Assembly: GCF_010500815.1 (NCBI RefSeq)
Contig: NZ_JAAAMG010000026.1
Location: forward strand, 1 to 64,000
From: Jiella pacifica
Lineage (GTDB): Bacteria > Pseudomonadota > Alphaproteobacteria > Rhizobiales > Rhizobiaceae
Direction: 5' to 3'
DNA: 64,000 bases
The notes beneath the pieces are model-generated. The model was given only the letters and a program-made list of their open reading frames with translations, was not told the DNA's origin and searched no databases. Shown one piece after another: positions 62,901-64,000 of the stretch. The position numbers were made by a program, and so were the translations under genes. Position 1 is the stretch's first letter. Every line of letters starts with the position of its first letter.

Positions 62901-64000
62901 GCGGGTAGAGAATGAAGGACGGCATCGACGACTTGAACGGCGCGAACTCCTTTTCCACGTCGCGCGACGCGATCACCGGTATGAAGTTAGAAACCCGGGA
63001 AGCGAGCTTGCTGAGAGAGCCCGGCTCGCGGAAGACGATGATACGGTCGCGGTAAGTTCCGAATGCTTCGCTCTCGGCTGCAAACGCCGCGCTCAAAAAC
63101 GCGAGCGCCTCGTCCTTGGAATCGGCAGTTATGATCAGCGGTCGCGAGGGATTTTCCGTCAATCCGCGCCGTAGTGTCGGCTCCGCTGCCCGCACCGCGT
63201 CGGCGAACAACATTGGCGACAAGCTGGGTTCGCAATCCGCCGACCAGTTCTTCCACGCCTCGTCCAGCGAGATCGTGCCCCTCGCGTCTTGACCCGTTTC
63301 ATTGGCAAACCACGTCTGGCCCGGTAGCGACTGCTCCAGCCACTGCTCGAGATCGCTCGCGTCATAGGCGCGAACGTCCTTCCACAACTTTTTCGCCTTC
63401 TGCTCTTTCACCCACTTGGCCTTGGATTCCCACCTGCGCGGCGTGACGAACACGAAAGTCATCGATTTCCGCTGTTTTGCGTCATTCCCGATAACGCTCT
63501 TTGCGAAGTCGCCGTCAGCCTTGCCTTTTATGTTGACGTTGACGCCAAACTCCCAACCTGAATGGCCAGCGGGAATCTTCGAGGTGGCCTGACCGGCGAC
63601 AACTTCACCGTCCCAGCCAGCCCGTTCAGCGTCGTCATTTCCGGGAAAGTCCACTTTCGACAGTTGTGCGCCGGTCGAGTTCACGAGCGTGCGTAGGAGA
63701 ACCGATAAACGCTGACGTGGGGCAGTGCCCGACGCCGCCCACTCTTCGATGCGAGCAGCCTTGCTCTGTAGGAATGGCGGCACATAAGCACCGATAATCG
63801 GCGCGCCAGTCGCGCGTTTCGTATGGGCCGCGTCCCAAGCGCTTTGCCTGTCAAGTAGCTCGCGGGCCGATGCGCCAAAGGCGGCTTCGAGCCGGGCGGC
63901 CATCTCTGGCGAGAGGTCGGCATTGCCGTTTAGAAAGTTTGATATCGTCGGGCGGCTGACTTCAAGGAGCTTCGCGGCCCTCGTGACGTTCATGTCGCCG
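59992..64000 (-). CDS. Giant HigA-HTH protein with probable PD-(D/E)XK-like domain (N-terminus beyond window)
   Basis: At least 1,333 codons, and the frame runs past the right edge (an ATG at 63993 falls within a helix-turn-helix, so the true start is probably outside). Residues 1-50 form a HigA/XRE-like helix-turn-helix (RAAKLLEVSRPTISNFLNGN, ADLSPEMAARLEAAFG). Residues ~120-235 look like a restriction-type fold: GWDGEVVAG (D128), HSGWEFGVNVNIKGKADGDF (E148, K156/K158), FVFVTPRRWESK and DASDLEQWLEQ. Residues ~250-1,333 have no recognised motif (no Walker A/B), and are mainly helical. GC content by eye is lower than the neighbours. Function unknown; resemblance in architecture to phage-defence effectors is inference. 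Confidence 0.6.
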   Translation of the reverse strand, partial: GDMNVTRAAKLLEVSRPTISNFLNGNADLSPEMAARLEAAFGASARELLDRQSAWDAAHTKRATGAPIIGAYVPPFLQSKAARIEEWAASGTAPRQRLSVLLRTLVNSTGAQLSKVDFPGNDDAERAGWDGEVVAGQATSKIPAGHSGWEFGVNVNIKGKADGDFAKSVIGNDAKQRKSMTFVFVTPRRWESKAKWVKEQKAKKLWKDVRAYDASDLEQWLEQSLPGQTWFANETGQDARGTISLDEAWKNWSADCEPSLSPMLFADAVRAAEPTLRRGLTENPSRPLIITADSKDEALAFLSAAFAAESEAFGTYRDRIIVFREPGSLSKLASRVSNFIPVIASRDVEKEFAPFKSSMPSFILYPRNALADEADIILETLNWRSFDTALQAMDLDRDRIDRLARESGRSPTVLRRRLSTLPAISTPDWASDSNLARSLIPYLFGGVWKADNKTDRATLELLAGDVPFDELERRLSALLPLDSSPVWSVGSLRGVVSKIDVLFAIRDAITVADLERFFGVAEVVLSEDDPSLELPEEDRWAASIYGKTREISGALRNGLGETLVLLAVYGPGLFKTRLNFDTEARTNSLVRSLLSPLTAKTLESQIDNVGVYAEAAPETFLSIIEADIKSPDSASTALMRPMSDAMFGSTPRTGLLWALEGMAWSNALFMRTVLVLGQLAERPLNDNLVNKPSNSLAAIFRAWMPQTSANLNAREAALKKLAEKHANTAWQICLDQFSPHSRFGSPSHKPRWRPDGHGLGDPLDGAEPNEFALFAFEMALAWPSHTRDMVCDLLDHLEGVHETLQGRIWDIVDKWAETADDEDRSIVRERIRVTTMTRKGRIKRERRSSTQSHARAKATFERLEPADPVQKHAWLYRKSWVDESVDEIMDDGFDYRARDERIAQQREDAVREVFAAFGIPGLVRLAECGDAGDHVGWSFAVVTADDAALVDAVVELVEGGAVEGARMSVVMGILSQSTERDLLAKSADRVSPKNLVSLLTSALFCRATWNVVETLGADVTDQYWLDVLPNFNRAPDEVTFAIERLLRAERPRAAFWLSHWAMKNLQPRVIFNLLAAVSQGSNEPVGSYLLNPHHLLSAFKFLNNSGDINAEEMAALEFRFIDIFDHDRGRPENLERAIAKNPELFVQAIGFAFKRSDDNEDPPELLLNDDERREDRARAGWKVLDTIKLIPGEKDDGTTDTGALVTWIEHVRAGSALIGRTEVSDQMIGQLLSHAPQDADGVWPSIAVRDALEQTMTDQIEIGLRIALFNSRGAHFRGEGGNQEREIAARHAGWADAMEYSHPRVAAMHRSMERSYLQDAEREDTDAKANRRLIR

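Overview
The window reads as chromosomal DNA of a high-GC alphaproteobacterium of the Hyphomicrobiales (rhizobial) type. Supporting this are the pyk-DUF1036-DUF1244-gapR neighbourhood, an ATP12-type F1 assembly chaperone beside rluC and a HAD phosphatase, an alpha ribosomal operon without rpsD, trxB followed by an LsrB/VtlR-like LysR regulator, and abundant short REP-like palindromes. Placement below order level is inference. Third codon positions are overwhelmingly G/C, except in two stretches that look poorer in GC by eye (about 51.7-53.3 kb and 60.0-64.0 kb). I judge those to be acquired DNA.

Layout. 0-8.1 kb: tail of an IS630 transposase, palindromes, pyk/DUF1036, a DMT exporter, DUF1244, gapR, nadE and a sulfotransferase. 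8.4-15.9 kb: tRNA-Leu(GAG), lipB, acyP, a DUF188 protein, a membrane cytochrome b with a Tat-exported molybdopterin oxidoreductase, a PAS-GGDEF cyclase, then ATP12/HAD/RluC. 16.1-18.2 kb: a BrnT/CopG-type toxin-antitoxin pair with an operator-like repeat, a sugar-nucleotide-type epimerase and crcB. 18.2-23.4 kb: a BCCT transporter with an attenuator-like leader, rarA, degP and a tiny secreted protein. 23.7-28.5 kb: an SDR, rplQ-rpoA-rpsK-rpsM and a GatB/YqeY protein. 28.8-35.3 kb: carA, an HTH gene, carB and greA. 35.5-41.9 kb: two glycosyltransferases (GT4, GT25), TrkH, trxB, the LsrB-like regulator and a calcineurin-like phosphatase. 42-51.4 kb: SRPBCC, small secreted, SOUL haem-binding, YhhQ (with a preQ1-I riboswitch), L28, DUF3108, cyclase-family, AraC and lipoprotein genes. 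51.4-53.5 kb: an islet with a RelE-like small protein translationally coupled to a Shedu/DUF4263-type nuclease, preceded by a truncated duplicate of the neighbouring aldo/keto reductase and edged by strong palindromes. 53.5-59.8 kb: aldo/keto reductase, AGE epimerase, SDR, and a PQQ glucose-type dehydrogenase split into a membrane gene and a catalytic gene. 60-64 kb: one very large gene (over 1,330 codons, running off the window edge) with a HigA-like helix-turn-helix, a probable PD-(D/E)XK-like domain and a long unrecognised region.

Much of 13-28 kb and 28-41 kb looks like a conserved rhizobial housekeeping backbone (proteostasis, translation, transcription, pyrimidine/arginine precursor, redox). 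Accessory modules appear to have been dropped between backbone genes: BCCT between rarA and crcB, and the epimerase plus toxin-antitoxin pair between crcB and rluC. The strongest candidates for undescribed biology are the RelE-like/Shedu two-gene cassette (52.05-52.97 kb) and the giant HTH protein at the right edge. Both look like defence functions, but neither assignment is proven by sequence reading alone. Secondary points of interest are the BCCT leader attenuator, the preQ1 riboswitch, the split quinoprotein dehydrogenase, a probable non-AUG start in trkH, and an orphan intrinsic terminator near 43.2 kb that suggests an unannotated small RNA.
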